Source: Acidobacteriota bacterium (GTDB lineage Bacteria; Acidobacteriota; Thermoanaerobaculia; Multivoradales; Multivoraceae). From it: a stretch of DNA of 50,604 bases. The notes under the pieces were generated by a model that worked only from the letters and a program-made list of their open reading frames with translations, was not told the DNA's origin and did not search any database. Position 1 is the stretch's first letter. Each line of letters starts with the position of its first letter. A program made the position numbers and the translations under genes. Of the stretch, positions 8,121-16,649 are shown one piece after another. Location of the stretch: positions 1 through 50,604 of the forward strand of contig JAGWAG010000012.1 in assembly GCA_021296535.1 (NCBI GenBank), written 5' to 3'.

Positions 8121-9470
8121 ATGAGTGAACCCACCGCCACGATGGCGGAGCCGGCTACCGGCCTGCTCGATCTCGAAGCGACCGACATCGGCTCTGTCTT
8201 CGTGTCGAACTACCCGCCGTACTCGGCCTGGAACGAGGCCTCGGTGGGGGAGGCGGCCGCGGCGCTTGATCAGGAGCCTGTAGCCGGCACCTCTCTGGGC
8301 CTCTACATCCATATCCCGTTCTGCCGCAAGCGCTGCAAGTTCTGCTATTTCCGGGTCTACATCGACAAGAACCACGAGCAGATCGGGCGTTACCTGGACG
8401 CCCTCGGCGCGGAGCTCGAGCGCTACGCGGACCGGCCGTCGATCAGGGGCCGGAAGCTCGATTTCGTCTACTTTGGCGGCGGTACGCCTTCCTACATCGC
8501 GGCCAAGCAACTGATTCCTCTTGCCGAGCGGCTGCAGGACGTGATGCCGTGGGACGGCGCCGAAGAGGTCGCGTTCGAGTGTGAGCCGGGGACGCTGACG
8601 CAGTCCAAGCTCGAGGCGATCCGCAGCATCGGCGTGACCCGCCTCAGCCTCGGCGTGGAGAACTTCGACGACAGGATCCTGGAGGAGAACGGCCGCGCCC
8701 ACGTGTCGAAGGAGATCTACCGGGTGCGCGACTGGATCCGGGCCCAGGGGTTCCGGCAACTGAACGTGGACCTGATCGCCGGCATGGTCGGCGAGACCTG
8801 GGAGAGCTGGAAGCGAACCGTGGACCTGACGATCGAGTACGACCCGGACTCGATCACGCTCTACCAGATGGAACTCCCGTTCAACACGGTGTACTCGAAG
8901 GCCAAGCTGCGCGGCGATGCCGACGCGCCGGCCTTTGCCGACTGGCGCACGAAACGGGAATGGCACGCCTACGCGTTCGAGCAGTTCGAGCGCGCCGGCT
9001 TCGAGCGCTGGAGCGCCTACACGATGATGCGGCGCGACCGGCGCTGCAAGTTCGTCTACGCCCGCGAAGTCTGGAACGGCGCAGACATGATCCCGATCGG
9101 GGTCTCGTCGTTCGGCCACATGGGCGGCGTCCATCTGCAGAACCACGACCGCTGGGACGACTACCTGGCGGCGATCGAGGACGGCGGCCTGGCGACCCGA
9201 AGAGCCTTCGCCACGACCGCCCGGGAGCGCCTGACCCGCGAGCTCATCCTGCAGTTGAAGCGTGGCTGGCTCGAGCGCGGGGCGTTCGAGCGCAAGTTCG
9301 GCGTGGACGTTGTGGCGAACTATGCGGACGCCTTCGGCAGCCTGACCGAGCAGGGCCTGGCAACGATCGGGCCGGAGCGGATCGAACTGAGCGAGGGCGG
9401 ACTTCTGCGGGTCGACCAACTCCTGCCGCGGTTCTACGACGAGCAGTACCGCGGCGCACGCTACACGTAG
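8121..9470 (+). CDS. HemN/HemW-like radical SAM protein
   Basis: This 449-residue protein has the radical SAM cluster motif CRKRCKFC (Cys 68, 72, 75) inside GLYIHIPFC...CYF. It is followed by VYFGGGTPSYI, the SAM-binding FECEPGTL and SLGVENFDD regions, and DLIAGMVGETWE. A C-terminal HemN_C-like domain (RERLTRELILQLKRGWLE) follows. This is the coproporphyrinogen III oxidase/HemW superfamily. Family members either decarboxylate coproporphyrinogen or handle haem; the subgroup here cannot be fixed by reading. The start is ATG 8121 with GGAGG at 8111-8115. An ATG at 8094 overlapping the upstream stop is a second option. The link to a propeller gene is unusual for a haem-synthesis enzyme. Confidence 0.82.
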   Translation: MSEPTATMAEPATGLLDLEATDIGSVFVSNYPPYSAWNEASVGEAAAALDQEPVAGTSLGLYIHIPFCRKRCKFCYFRVYIDKNHEQIGRYLDALGAELERYADRPSIRGRKLDFVYFGGGTPSYIAAKQLIPLAERLQDVMPWDGAEEVAFECEPGTLTQSKLEAIRSIGVTRLSLGVENFDDRILEENGRAHVSKEIYRVRDWIRAQGFRQLNVDLIAGMVGETWESWKRTVDLTIEYDPDSITLYQMELPFNTVYSKAKLRGDADAPAFADWRTKREWHAYAFEQFERAGFERWSAYTMMRRDRRCKFVYAREVWNGADMIPIGVSSFGHMGGVHLQNHDRWDDYLAAIEDGGLATRRAFATTARERLTRELILQLKRGWLERGAFERKFGVDVVANYADAFGSLTEQGLATIGPERIELSEGGLLRVDQLLPRFYDEQYRGARYT

Positions 9471-9507
9471 CGCCGCAAGCTCCGACGGAACTGCCCGCCA
9501 AAGCGGA

Positions 9508-9579
9508 GCCGGCCCCGCGGCCGGCACGTCTACCTGGCCGCCTGCGGCGGCAGCCGGCGGGGACGCCGGCGCACCCAGT
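9508..9579. repeat. Composite intergenic hairpin repeat (REP-like, copy C)
   Basis: Three hairpins lie here. GCCGGCC/GGCCGGC with loop CCGC is at 9508-9525, GCCGCC/GGCGGC is at 9537-9551, and GCCGGCG/CGCCGGC with loop GGGA is at 9553-9570. The last is followed by GCACCCAGT. Read on the minus strand this is ACTGGGTGC followed by a 7-bp stem, the same design as the repeats at 16603, 20860 and 46317. Confidence 0.6.
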
Positions 9580-9597
9580 CGGCGGCCAGTTCCATCC

Positions 9598-9629
9598 GAG
9601 TCAACGCTGCGCCGACGCTGCGTTGACTC
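9598..9629. terminator. Hairpin between convergent genes, possible bidirectional terminator
   Basis: GAGTCAACGC at 9598-9607 pairs perfectly with GCGTTGACTC at 9620-9629 around a 12-base loop. It lies directly beyond the stop codon of the minus-strand TonB receptor and downstream of the radical SAM gene. There is no T-run, so if it terminates transcription it does so without the usual tail. Confidence 0.5.
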
Positions 9630-12023
9630 CTAGAAGTCGATGCCGAACTGGATGCCGACCTCGGCCGGCGGCGCCCAGACCGCGAGCGATCCGGTGTAGT
9701 TCACGAAGAACTGGCTGAGCCGGTACTCCTCGTCGCCCAGGTTGCGGCCGTAGGCGGCCAGGAACAGGCGTCCCTGCGCCGAGGTCCAGCGCAACTGCGC
9801 GTGGAGCAGGTTGTAGGAAGGCTGGACGAAGCGCTCGAAGGCGTCGAAGGCGACGTCGTCGGTGTACTGGTACTCGCCGCGCGCCGTGAGCGAACCGCTG
9901 CTGCCGAGGTCGAAGGTGTAACTCAACGACGCTGAGGCTGAGAGATCGGGCGCCCTGGGCAGTCCATTGCCGGAGAGGTCGGTGGGCGGAATCGGGAGAG
10001 CGCCACCGCCGCCCTGCAGCACCTGGGCCGGATCGACCAAACCCGCGGCGAGCAGTTGCTCCACGAACTGAGCTTGCAGCACGGGATCGATCGACGTGAA
10101 CTCCACGAACTCGTCGTCGAGGATTTCGAACGAAAGGTCGAAGGCGAACCGCGGGCTCGGCCGGACCGAGAACTCGAAGTCGAGGCCTCGGATGCGGGCG
10201 TTGGCCGCGTTCTCGACCACCGAACGATCCGGGTAGAGCACGGCCACTTGGAGGTCGTCGTAGTCGTAGTGGAAAGCCGCTGCGTTGATGCGCACCTTCC
10301 GGTCGGCAACGGAGGACTTGATGCCGATTTCGAAACTGGTGACGGTCTCCTCGTCGAAAGCGGGCTGGAGCGAAAGTGAGTTGTAACCGCCGCTCTTGTA
10401 ACCGGCGGTCAACGCCCCGTACAGCATCACGTCGTCGCTGGGGCGAATCTCGAGGCCCAGCTTGGGGGTCAGCGCGCTCCAACTGTCCTTCAGGACCTGA
10501 AGCTCCGGCAGGAAGGTCTGGAAATTGAGAGCGGCCTGGTCGTTCTCCTTCTCGTCGGCGGTATAGCGCGCTCCGGTGGTCAGCGTGAGGCGGTCGCTCA
10601 GGTGCCAGTCGACCTGGCCGTACGCGGCGTAGAGTGACGAGTCGAGGTTCGTCTCGAACGGCAGCGGCGTCACGACTCCGGGCAGGGGCAGGCCGAGGAA
10701 AGGCGCCACGGCGTTGTAATAGTTCGGCCCGCACAGGAACGGAGGCGCCAGGATGCCGAGAGAGCAGTAGTTCGTCGGGTCGAACAGGAACGTCTGCGGA
10801 CTGTTCGCGAACAGCCAGACGCCGAGCAAGGCCGTGTCGGTGATGTTGTCGAGCTGTGTTCGGCTCTCCTCGCTGAAGGCGTACGCCCCGGCCACCCAGT
10901 TGGCACGCTCGTTGGCGCCATGGAACTGGAATTCCTGAGACCACCACTGGGATCCGAAGGTGCCCGAGTTGGTGATGAAGGCGTTGGGAGAAGCGTCGAT
11001 GTCCGTGTCGCGCATCGAATCGAACTCACGCCAACTGCTGATCGACGTGAAGCTCGTGCCGCCCGCCATCGCCTTGTTCACGTTCAGCGAGAAGCCGGAC
11101 TCTTCGTAGCGTGACGCAGGCGTGGTGTCCGTGGAGATGCGGTGGATGTCGTCCGGGTCGGAGTAGCCGTAGAAACGGTTCAGGGTCCCCACTGTGCTGT
11201 AGGGGGACACGTCGAACGGCTTGAAGGGAAAGTTCGCGTGCGCATCGTCGTCCGTGCTGTCGGCCCGAATCGTGAAGGTCAGGGAGTCCGAGGGCAGGAA
11301 GGTGAGCGCGCTCCGGAGCGTCACGCCGTCGAAGTTGTCGGCGCTGGCGTCCAGGAAGTCGTTGTAGGTGGGGTCCTCGACCTGGGCGGTGGCGCCGGTG
11401 AAGCGTGCCCAGACCTTCCCCGACACGGGACCGGTGAGCGTCAGACCGTAGCGGCGTCCCTCGGCCGACTCGCTGGAGTCGAACTCGGAGAGGGATGTGA
11501 AGAGGCGCCCATGGAATTCGCTCTCCGGCGCCCGGGTGATCACGTTGACCGCCCCGGCAGTCGAGTTCCGTCCCCAGAGCGTGCCTTGGGGGCCGCGCAG
11601 GACCTCGATTCGCTCCAGGTCGAGGAATGGGTTCACCGCCGCCTGCGGCCGCGGCATGTAGATGCCGTCCACGTAGTAGCCGACCGTCGGCTCGGTGCCG
11701 ATGCCGAGCGTGCTCGAGCCGATGCCGCGGATGTAGATGGCGACTTCGCCCGTGGTCGGGCTCTGGCCCGAGATGACGACGCCGGGGGCGGCCTCCGCCA
11801 AGGCGTGGATATCGCCGATCGCCTGCCGCTCAAGTTCCTCGCCCGAACGGGTGACGATCGAGATCGGCACGTCCTGGATCGCCTCCTCGACGCGTTGGGC
11901 GGTGACCGTGATCTCGTCGGTGACGGTCGAATCCGGCTCATCCGGTTCCTGCGCGACCGCGCCGATGGCGACGAGCGGCAACAGGGCGCAGACGACCAAC
12001 GGGGCGACAGGAGTAGAGCGCAT
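9630..12023 (-). CDS. TonB-dependent outer-membrane receptor
   Basis: This 797-residue protein begins with a signal peptide (MRSTPVAPLVVCALLPLVAI, cut near VAQ/E). It is followed by a TonB-box-like DEITVTAQR and a plug domain with VPISIVT, APGVVISG, YVDGIYMPR, LERIEVLRGPQGTLWGRN and AGAVNVIT. The rest is a 22-strand barrel with alternating aromatic strands, ending GIQFGIDF with the C-terminal phenylalanine recognised by the BAM machinery. The plug type is that of catecholate-siderophore/cobalamin-like and sphingomonad-type receptors; the ligand is unknown. On the minus strand the ATG follows GAAAGGT. It is divergent from the flavoprotein gene at 12179 and convergent with the radical SAM gene. 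Confidence 0.92.
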   Translation of the reverse strand: MRSTPVAPLVVCALLPLVAIGAVAQEPDEPDSTVTDEITVTAQRVEEAIQDVPISIVTRSGEELERQAIGDIHALAEAAPGVVISGQSPTTGEVAIYIRGIGSSTLGIGTEPTVGYYVDGIYMPRPQAAVNPFLDLERIEVLRGPQGTLWGRNSTAGAVNVITRAPESEFHGRLFTSLSEFDSSESAEGRRYGLTLTGPVSGKVWARFTGATAQVEDPTYNDFLDASADNFDGVTLRSALTFLPSDSLTFTIRADSTDDDAHANFPFKPFDVSPYSTVGTLNRFYGYSDPDDIHRISTDTTPASRYEESGFSLNVNKAMAGGTSFTSISSWREFDSMRDTDIDASPNAFITNSGTFGSQWWSQEFQFHGANERANWVAGAYAFSEESRTQLDNITDTALLGVWLFANSPQTFLFDPTNYCSLGILAPPFLCGPNYYNAVAPFLGLPLPGVVTPLPFETNLDSSLYAAYGQVDWHLSDRLTLTTGARYTADEKENDQAALNFQTFLPELQVLKDSWSALTPKLGLEIRPSDDVMLYGALTAGYKSGGYNSLSLQPAFDEETVTSFEIGIKSSVADRKVRINAAAFHYDYDDLQVAVLYPDRSVVENAANARIRGLDFEFSVRPSPRFAFDLSFEILDDEFVEFTSIDPVLQAQFVEQLLAAGLVDPAQVLQGGGGALPIPPTDLSGNGLPRAPDLSASASLSYTFDLGSSGSLTARGEYQYTDDVAFDAFERFVQPSYNLLHAQLRWTSAQGRLFLAAYGRNLGDEEYRLSQFFVNYTGSLAVWAPPAEVGIQFGIDF

Positions 12024-12165
12024 GTGCGGGTACCTTTCGAGACTCTGGGCCGGCGCGCCTGGAACCTCGCGTTCGTAGATTGTCTGAAGATCTCAGGCTA
12101 CAACAAACGGGACTACGGGCGGGAGGTCGTCCAGGTTGCGGGTGGCCGGCATCGGCTCCCTGCCG

Positions 12166-12171
12166 TAGACT
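12166..12171 (+). promoter_or_regulatory. -10-like hexamer TAGACT next to the flavoprotein start
   Basis: TAGACT ends 7 bases before the GTG at 12179 and there is no Shine-Dalgarno sequence. This geometry would place the transcript start at or very near the start codon, making the mRNA leaderless. Confidence 0.45.
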
Positions 12172-12178
12172 CCCGGCG

Positions 12179-13471
12179 GTGTTCGCAGCGTCTTCTTACG
12201 ATCTGATCGTGATCGGCGCCGGCCCGGGCGGCTCGGCGGCCGCGGCGATTGCGGCCCGCGGGGGCCTGCGCACGTTGCTGCTCGAGCGGGAACCCGTGCC
12301 GACCTTCAAGATCGGCGAGTCCCTGATGCCGGACACGCACGGCGTGTTCGAGAAGATGGGGGCGCTGGAGCGGATGAAGAGCAGCCACTTCGTGGAGAAG
12401 CACTCGGTGCAGTTCTTCACCAGGACGGGCAAGGCGTCCATGCCGTTCTACTTCGAGAAGGAAAGGCCGGGAGACGACAGCGCCCGGACCTGGCAGGTGC
12501 GCCGCTCGGAGTTCGATCAGCTCCTGATGGAGACGGCCGCCGGGCAGGGCGCCGAAGTACACCGCGGGGTCAACGTCCGGGACGTGCTCTTCGAGGACGG
12601 TCGGGCGCTCGGCGTACGCGTCACGGCCGCGGACAGCGGGGGCCCAGTGGAGCTCGTGAGCCGGGTCGTCATCGACGCCACCGGCCAGAGCGCGTTGCTG
12701 GCACGACGGCTCGACCTGGGCCGTGTGGACTACGGCCTGCGACACGCCTCGATCTACACCCATTTCCGCGGCGCGATCCGGGACGAGGGGAAGGACGAGG
12801 GCGCGACCCTGATCCTGCACACGGAGTCCGGCGAATGCTGGTTCTGGTACATCCCGCTGGCCGGGGATGTGGTCAGCGTCGGGGTCGTCGGACCGATGGA
12901 TGCCCTGGTTCGAAACCGTGACGGCAGACCGCACGAGATCTTCTTCGAGGAAGTCGGGAACTGTGCGGAGATCGAACGCCGGATCGCTCCAGCCCACCAG
13001 TGCCGTCCGGTGTCCGTGATGAAGGACTTCTCCTATCGGATCGACAAGATGGCGGGTGACGGCTGGATCGCGATCGGCGACGCGTTCTCCTTCATCGACC
13101 CCGTGTACTCGTCCGGCGTGTTCCTGGCTCTCAAGTCCGGCGAGATGGCGGCGGAAGCGTCGATCGATGCGATCGCCGCCGGTGATGTCTCGGGTGAACG
13201 GCTGGGAGCGTTCCAGCCACTTCTGATGCGCGGCGTCGAGGCGGTACGTCAGTTGGTCAATGTCTTCTACGACCCGAACTTCAGCGTCGGTTCGTTTCTG
13301 CGGCTGTATCCCCAGCACCAGAGCAAGGTGACTCGCATCCTGATCGGCGACGTGTTCGAAGTGGATTTCACCTCCATGTTCGAGGACATGGCGGCGTTCG
13401 CCGCGGCCGGGGGCGGCAAGACCGTTCCGCCGGCGGTGGACCAAATGGCCCGGGCCGCACCCGCGTCCTGA
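12179..13471 (+). CDS. FAD-dependent oxidoreductase with flavin-halogenase motifs
   Basis: This 430-residue flavoprotein has the dinucleotide fold VIGAGPGGSAAA (from residue 11), FKIGESLMP (residues 43-51) and WFWYIP (221-226). The GDAFSFIDPVYSSG block comes later. WxWxIP is the signature of flavin-dependent halogenases, and KIGES resembles their GES segment; the GD...DP block is common to the wider PHBH-like family. It could therefore be a phenol- or pyrrole-type halogenase, or a related reductase/monooxygenase such as a geranylgeranyl-reductase relative. GTG 12179 is preferred: it starts a few residues before the Rossmann fold and follows a -10-like hexamer. A longer in-frame start at 12080 would overlap the promoter area. 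A membrane protein and symporter follow closely. Confidence 0.8.
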   Translation: MFAASSYDLIVIGAGPGGSAAAAIAARGGLRTLLLEREPVPTFKIGESLMPDTHGVFEKMGALERMKSSHFVEKHSVQFFTRTGKASMPFYFEKERPGDDSARTWQVRRSEFDQLLMETAAGQGAEVHRGVNVRDVLFEDGRALGVRVTAADSGGPVELVSRVVIDATGQSALLARRLDLGRVDYGLRHASIYTHFRGAIRDEGKDEGATLILHTESGECWFWYIPLAGDVVSVGVVGPMDALVRNRDGRPHEIFFEEVGNCAEIERRIAPAHQCRPVSVMKDFSYRIDKMAGDGWIAIGDAFSFIDPVYSSGVFLALKSGEMAAEASIDAIAAGDVSGERLGAFQPLLMRGVEAVRQLVNVFYDPNFSVGSFLRLYPQHQSKVTRILIGDVFEVDFTSMFEDMAAFAAAGGGKTVPPAVDQMARAAPAS

Positions 13472-13503
13472 CCGGCGTCTGAACGGGGAACGAGGCGGAG
13501 TCC

Positions 13504-13788
13504 ATGGCGACGACGGCGACTCGGCGGCTGGCGTACGCGACCCTGGCCGTCCTGTACCTGCTCCACAACGACCTCTGGTTCTGGTACGACGGAGACCGGT
13601 TCCTCGGGCTGCCGATCGGATTGACGTACCACCTCCTCTTCGCTGGCGCGGTCGTGCTGACCATGGCATGGCTGGTTCGTAGCGCCTGGCCGGTCGCCGA
13701 ACTCGATCGCCTGGCGACCGGCTCCGGCTCGGCGCAAGCCGCGAACGGCGGTGAACGCGAGGCCAGGGCTCCCGAGGCCAAGGGATGA
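13504..13788 (+). CDS. DUF3311-type small membrane protein
   Basis: This 94-residue protein has two predicted membrane segments (about residues 8-26 with YATLAVLYLLHNDLWFWYD, and 40-60 with HLLFAGAVVLTMAWLV). A polar, alanine-rich tail follows. Small proteins of this type (DUF3311) are commonly encoded just upstream of sodium:solute symporters and are thought to be accessory subunits. Here the stop overlaps the symporter start (ATGA), matching that arrangement exactly. The ATG is 32 bases after the flavoprotein stop, with GCGGAG just upstream. Confidence 0.75.
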   Translation: MATTATRRLAYATLAVLYLLHNDLWFWYDGDRFLGLPIGLTYHLLFAGAVVLTMAWLVRSAWPVAELDRLATGSGSAQAANGGEREARAPEAKG

Positions 13789-15242
13789 CCCTCACGATCA
13801 TCCTCGGCTATCTGCTGGCCGTGCTCCTGATCGGTGCGTGGAGCAGCCGGCGCCTGGCCGCAACGGGCGAGGACTTCTTCGTCGCCGGACGGACGATCGG
13901 TCCCTTCGTGCTCCTGATGACCCTGTTCGGCACCCACATGACGTCCTTCGCCTTGCTCGGCGCGTCGGCGGAGTCGTACCGGGTCGGGATCGGTGTGTTC
14001 TCCCTGATGGCGTCGTCCTCGGCGTTGATGGTGCCTATCGTGTTCTTCTTCGTCGGCACCCGGGTCTGGGCGGTCGGCAGCCGCCTGGGGCTTCTGACCC
14101 AGGTTCAGTTCGTTCGCGCCCGCTGGGGCTCCGACGGGGTCGGCCTGCTGCTGTTCGTCGTCCTCGTCGTGCTGCTGGCCCCCTACCTGCTGATCGGCGT
14201 GATGGGCGGCGGCATCACGCTCCAGCAGATCACCGACGGCGCCGCGCCGCCGTGGCTGGGCAGCTTGCTCATCTGCGGCGTCGTGATCGGCTACGTGACG
14301 AGCGGCGGTCTGCGCGGAACGGCCTGGGTGAACACCTTCCAGACCGGGATGTTCATGGTGCTCGGCGCCGTCACCGCGATCCTGATCGTCACGAAGCTGG
14401 GCGGCGTCGGCGCGGCGCTCGACCGGGTGGCCGCGAGCCGGCCGGATCTGCTGATTCGAGGCGACGCGATCGACCCGCTGCGGCTGCTCAGCTACACCCT
14501 GATCCCGTTGTCGGTGGGCACCTTTCCTCACATCTTCTCGCACTGGCTCTCCGCCCGGCAGGCGGCGACCTTCAAGGCCCCGATCGTGCTCTACCCGGTG
14601 TGTATCGCCGTGGTATGGATCCCGAGCGTGTTGTTGGGCGTGTTCGGGAACATCGACTTTCCGGGGCTCGAGGGGCCGGCGTCCAACTCCGTCCTGATTC
14701 GGATGATCGCCCTCTACACTCCCGATCTGCTCGCCGGGTTGCTCGGCGCCGGCGTCTTCGCCGCGATCATGTCGTCGCTCGACTCACAGTCGCTCTCCCT
14801 GGGCACGATGTTCACCCAGGACATCGTGCGCCACTACCGTTGGGGTGGCGAGCTCAGCGAGTCCCGCCAGATTCTGCTGGGCCGGCTGTTCGTCGTGGGC
14901 GTGGTGGCGGCCGTTTTCCTCGTTTCCCTGGTCGCTGAACGGAGCATCTTCGCGCTCTCGGTGTGGTCCTTCACCGGCTTTGCGTCGCTGTTGCCTGTCG
15001 TCATAGCAGCCCTCTACTGGCGTCGCAGCACGGCCACCGGCGCCGCCGCTGCGATCGTCACCGTGATCGTCCTCTGGATCTGGTTCTTTGTTCGCGGGGT
15101 CGGTCAGCCGGACTACAGCGTGGGCGGGACCGGCGTGATGCCGGTGGCGGTCATCTTCGCCGGCTCGGTCGCGGCGCTGGCTATCGGTTCCCTGCTCAGC
15201 AAACCGCCCGGTACCGAGCGGGTGGCGCGCTTTATCCCATGA
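13785..15242 (+). CDS. Sodium:solute symporter family (SSS) transporter
   Basis: This 485-residue, strongly hydrophobic protein has about 13 predicted membrane helices. It carries SSS landmarks: GEDFFVAGRTIGPF near the N terminus, TLFGTHMTSFALLGASAESYRVG in the second helix, LRGTAWVNTFQTGMFM in the middle, and GVFAAIMSSLDSQSLSLGTMFTQDI. The last block holds the serine and aspartate residues that contribute to the second sodium site. These carriers use a sodium gradient to import solutes such as pantothenate, proline, sugars or acids. The substrate is not evident. It is translationally coupled to DUF3311 upstream (ATGA) and to the glycosyltransferase downstream (ATGA). Confidence 0.9.
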   Translation: MTLTIILGYLLAVLLIGAWSSRRLAATGEDFFVAGRTIGPFVLLMTLFGTHMTSFALLGASAESYRVGIGVFSLMASSSALMVPIVFFFVGTRVWAVGSRLGLLTQVQFVRARWGSDGVGLLLFVVLVVLLAPYLLIGVMGGGITLQQITDGAAPPWLGSLLICGVVIGYVTSGGLRGTAWVNTFQTGMFMVLGAVTAILIVTKLGGVGAALDRVAASRPDLLIRGDAIDPLRLLSYTLIPLSVGTFPHIFSHWLSARQAATFKAPIVLYPVCIAVVWIPSVLLGVFGNIDFPGLEGPASNSVLIRMIALYTPDLLAGLLGAGVFAAIMSSLDSQSLSLGTMFTQDIVRHYRWGGELSESRQILLGRLFVVGVVAAVFLVSLVAERSIFALSVWSFTGFASLLPVVIAALYWRRSTATGAAAAIVTVIVLWIWFFVRGVGQPDYSVGGTGVMPVAVIFAGSVAALAIGSLLSKPPGTERVARFIP

Positions 15243-16576
15243 CCGGCACCGACCAGCCCCTACGAATCGCCTACCTGGCGGCAGGCGCCGGCGGCATGAT
15301 CTGCGGAAGTTGCATTCACGACAACGCCCTCGTGCGCGCGCTCCAGCAACGAGGCCACAACGCGGTCCTGCTGCCGATCTACACGCCGCTGAGGACCGAC
15401 GAGGAGAACGTCAGCTACGGCAGAGTCTTCTATGGCGCGGTGAACATCTACCTGGAGCAGAAGCTGCCGCTCTGGAGCCGGGCGCCCGTGGGTCTGCGCC
15501 GGCTGCTGGACAATCCGCGTCTCCTGGCGCGAGTGACGCGTTCCGCGGCAGCGACGGACGCCCGCGAGCTGGGGGAACTGGCCCTCTCCATGGTGCGCGG
15601 CGAGGCGGGACGCCAGCTCGCGGAGCTCCAGGGTCTCGCCAAGTGGCTCGGGGACGAGTTCCAGCCCGATGTCGTTCACCTGACGAACTCCATGCTCCTG
15701 GGCATGGTCCACCACCTTCGCGAAGTGCTGCCTCGAGCGCTCATCGTTTGCGGCCTCCAGGGCGAGGACATTTTCCTCGAGGACCTGGAGGACCCCCACA
15801 GGTCGGAGGTCCTTGCCGAAATGCGGACCCGGGTTCGCGAGGTCGACGTCCTCGTCGCGCCGAACGAGTACTACGCGGCGACGATGACCAAGCTGCTCGA
15901 CCTGCCGCCGTCCCGCATCGACGTAGCCCGTCTCGGGATCGACCTCGAAGGTCACGGAAACCGCACCGCGGAACCCGCGGAGTCGCCGCTGATCATGGGG
16001 TACCTGGCCCGGATGTGTCCCGAGAAGGGCTTCCATCTCGCGGCTGAGGCGTTCAAGGAACTGAGCGATCGTCTCGGGCCCGGGCGCGTCCGCTTCCGTG
16101 CCGCGGGCTACCTGGGAGGCCGCGATCGGGTGTACTTCGAACTCCAGCGGCGGCGCATCGCCGACTGGGGCCTGGAACCCCACTTCGAGTGGCTCGGCGA
16201 GGTGGACCGGCAGCAGAAGATCGATCTCCTTCACGGTGTGCACGTGCTCGTCCTGCCGACGGTCTACCGGGAGGCGAAGGGATTGCCGGCGCTCGAGGCA
16301 ATGGCGAACGGCGTACCGGCCGTTCTGCCCGACCACGGCGCGTTTCCCGAGATGCTCGAGATGACCGGAGGCGGCACGCTGGTGCCGGCCGGCGACGTGT
16401 CGGCGTTGGCGAGCGCGGTCGAGGAGTTGGGCTCCGATGCGGATCGCAGGGCCCAGCTCGGGCGCTCGGGCCTCCAGGGCGTGCGGAGGCACTACACAGC
16501 CCAGTTGATGGCCTCAGACACGCTCGCGTCGTACCGCCGGGGCCTGAGTCGACGAGCGGCGGGTGCCGCTACCTGA
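15239..16576 (+). CDS. Family 4 glycosyltransferase (GT-B fold)
   Basis: This 445-residue protein has a GT-B layout. The N-terminal acceptor domain opens RIAYLAAGAGGMICGSCIHD, with a glycine-rich loop and two cysteines. The C-terminal donor domain has GYLARMCPEKGFHLAAEAF, and VLPTVYREAKGLPALEAMANG is the E-x7-E motif of GT4 retaining enzymes. It would transfer a sugar from a nucleotide donor; acceptor and sugar are unknown. The ATG at 15239 overlaps the symporter stop. The frame is open further upstream only inside the symporter gene. A hairpin repeat (16592-16633) follows the gene. Confidence 0.87.
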   Translation: MTGTDQPLRIAYLAAGAGGMICGSCIHDNALVRALQQRGHNAVLLPIYTPLRTDEENVSYGRVFYGAVNIYLEQKLPLWSRAPVGLRRLLDNPRLLARVTRSAAATDARELGELALSMVRGEAGRQLAELQGLAKWLGDEFQPDVVHLTNSMLLGMVHHLREVLPRALIVCGLQGEDIFLEDLEDPHRSEVLAEMRTRVREVDVLVAPNEYYAATMTKLLDLPPSRIDVARLGIDLEGHGNRTAEPAESPLIMGYLARMCPEKGFHLAAEAFKELSDRLGPGRVRFRAAGYLGGRDRVYFELQRRRIADWGLEPHFEWLGEVDRQQKIDLLHGVHVLVLPTVYREAKGLPALEAMANGVPAVLPDHGAFPEMLEMTGGGTLVPAGDVSALASAVEELGSDADRRAQLGRSGLQGVRRHYTAQLMASDTLASYRRGLSRRAAGAAT

Positions 16577-16591
16577 GCCGGTCAGGAACTT

Positions 16592-16633
16592 GCGCGGCAG
16601 AAACTGGGGGCGCCGGCCGTCTGGCCGGCCGCG
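16592..16633. repeat. Hairpin repeat (REP-like, copy A)
   Basis: It begins GCGCGGCAGAA (identical to the end repeat of the element at 46306), then ACTGGGGGC at 16603-16611. A perfect 7-bp stem GCCGGCC/GGCCGGC (16612-16618 and 16623-16629) with loop GTCT follows. It fills most of the 73-base gap between the glycosyltransferase and the ABC ATPase and could also act as a terminator. Confidence 0.6.
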
Positions 16634-16634
16634 C

Positions 16635-16640
16635 TAGCAT
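16635..16640 (+). promoter_or_regulatory. -10-like hexamer TAGCAT before the ABC ATPase
   Basis: TAGCAT ends 9 bases before the ATG at 16650 and no Shine-Dalgarno sequence is present. The arrangement suggests a leaderless transcript starting the ABC transporter operon. Confidence 0.4.
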
Positions 16641-16649
16641 CTCGCCGCG

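Noticed and set aside
8121..9470. PQQ-synthesis radical SAM enzyme (PqqE) because of the neighbouring PQQ-like propellers
   Set aside because: The motif context and C-terminal domain are HemN/HemW-like. There is no SPASM cysteine cluster and no pqqA/B/C/D gene nearby.
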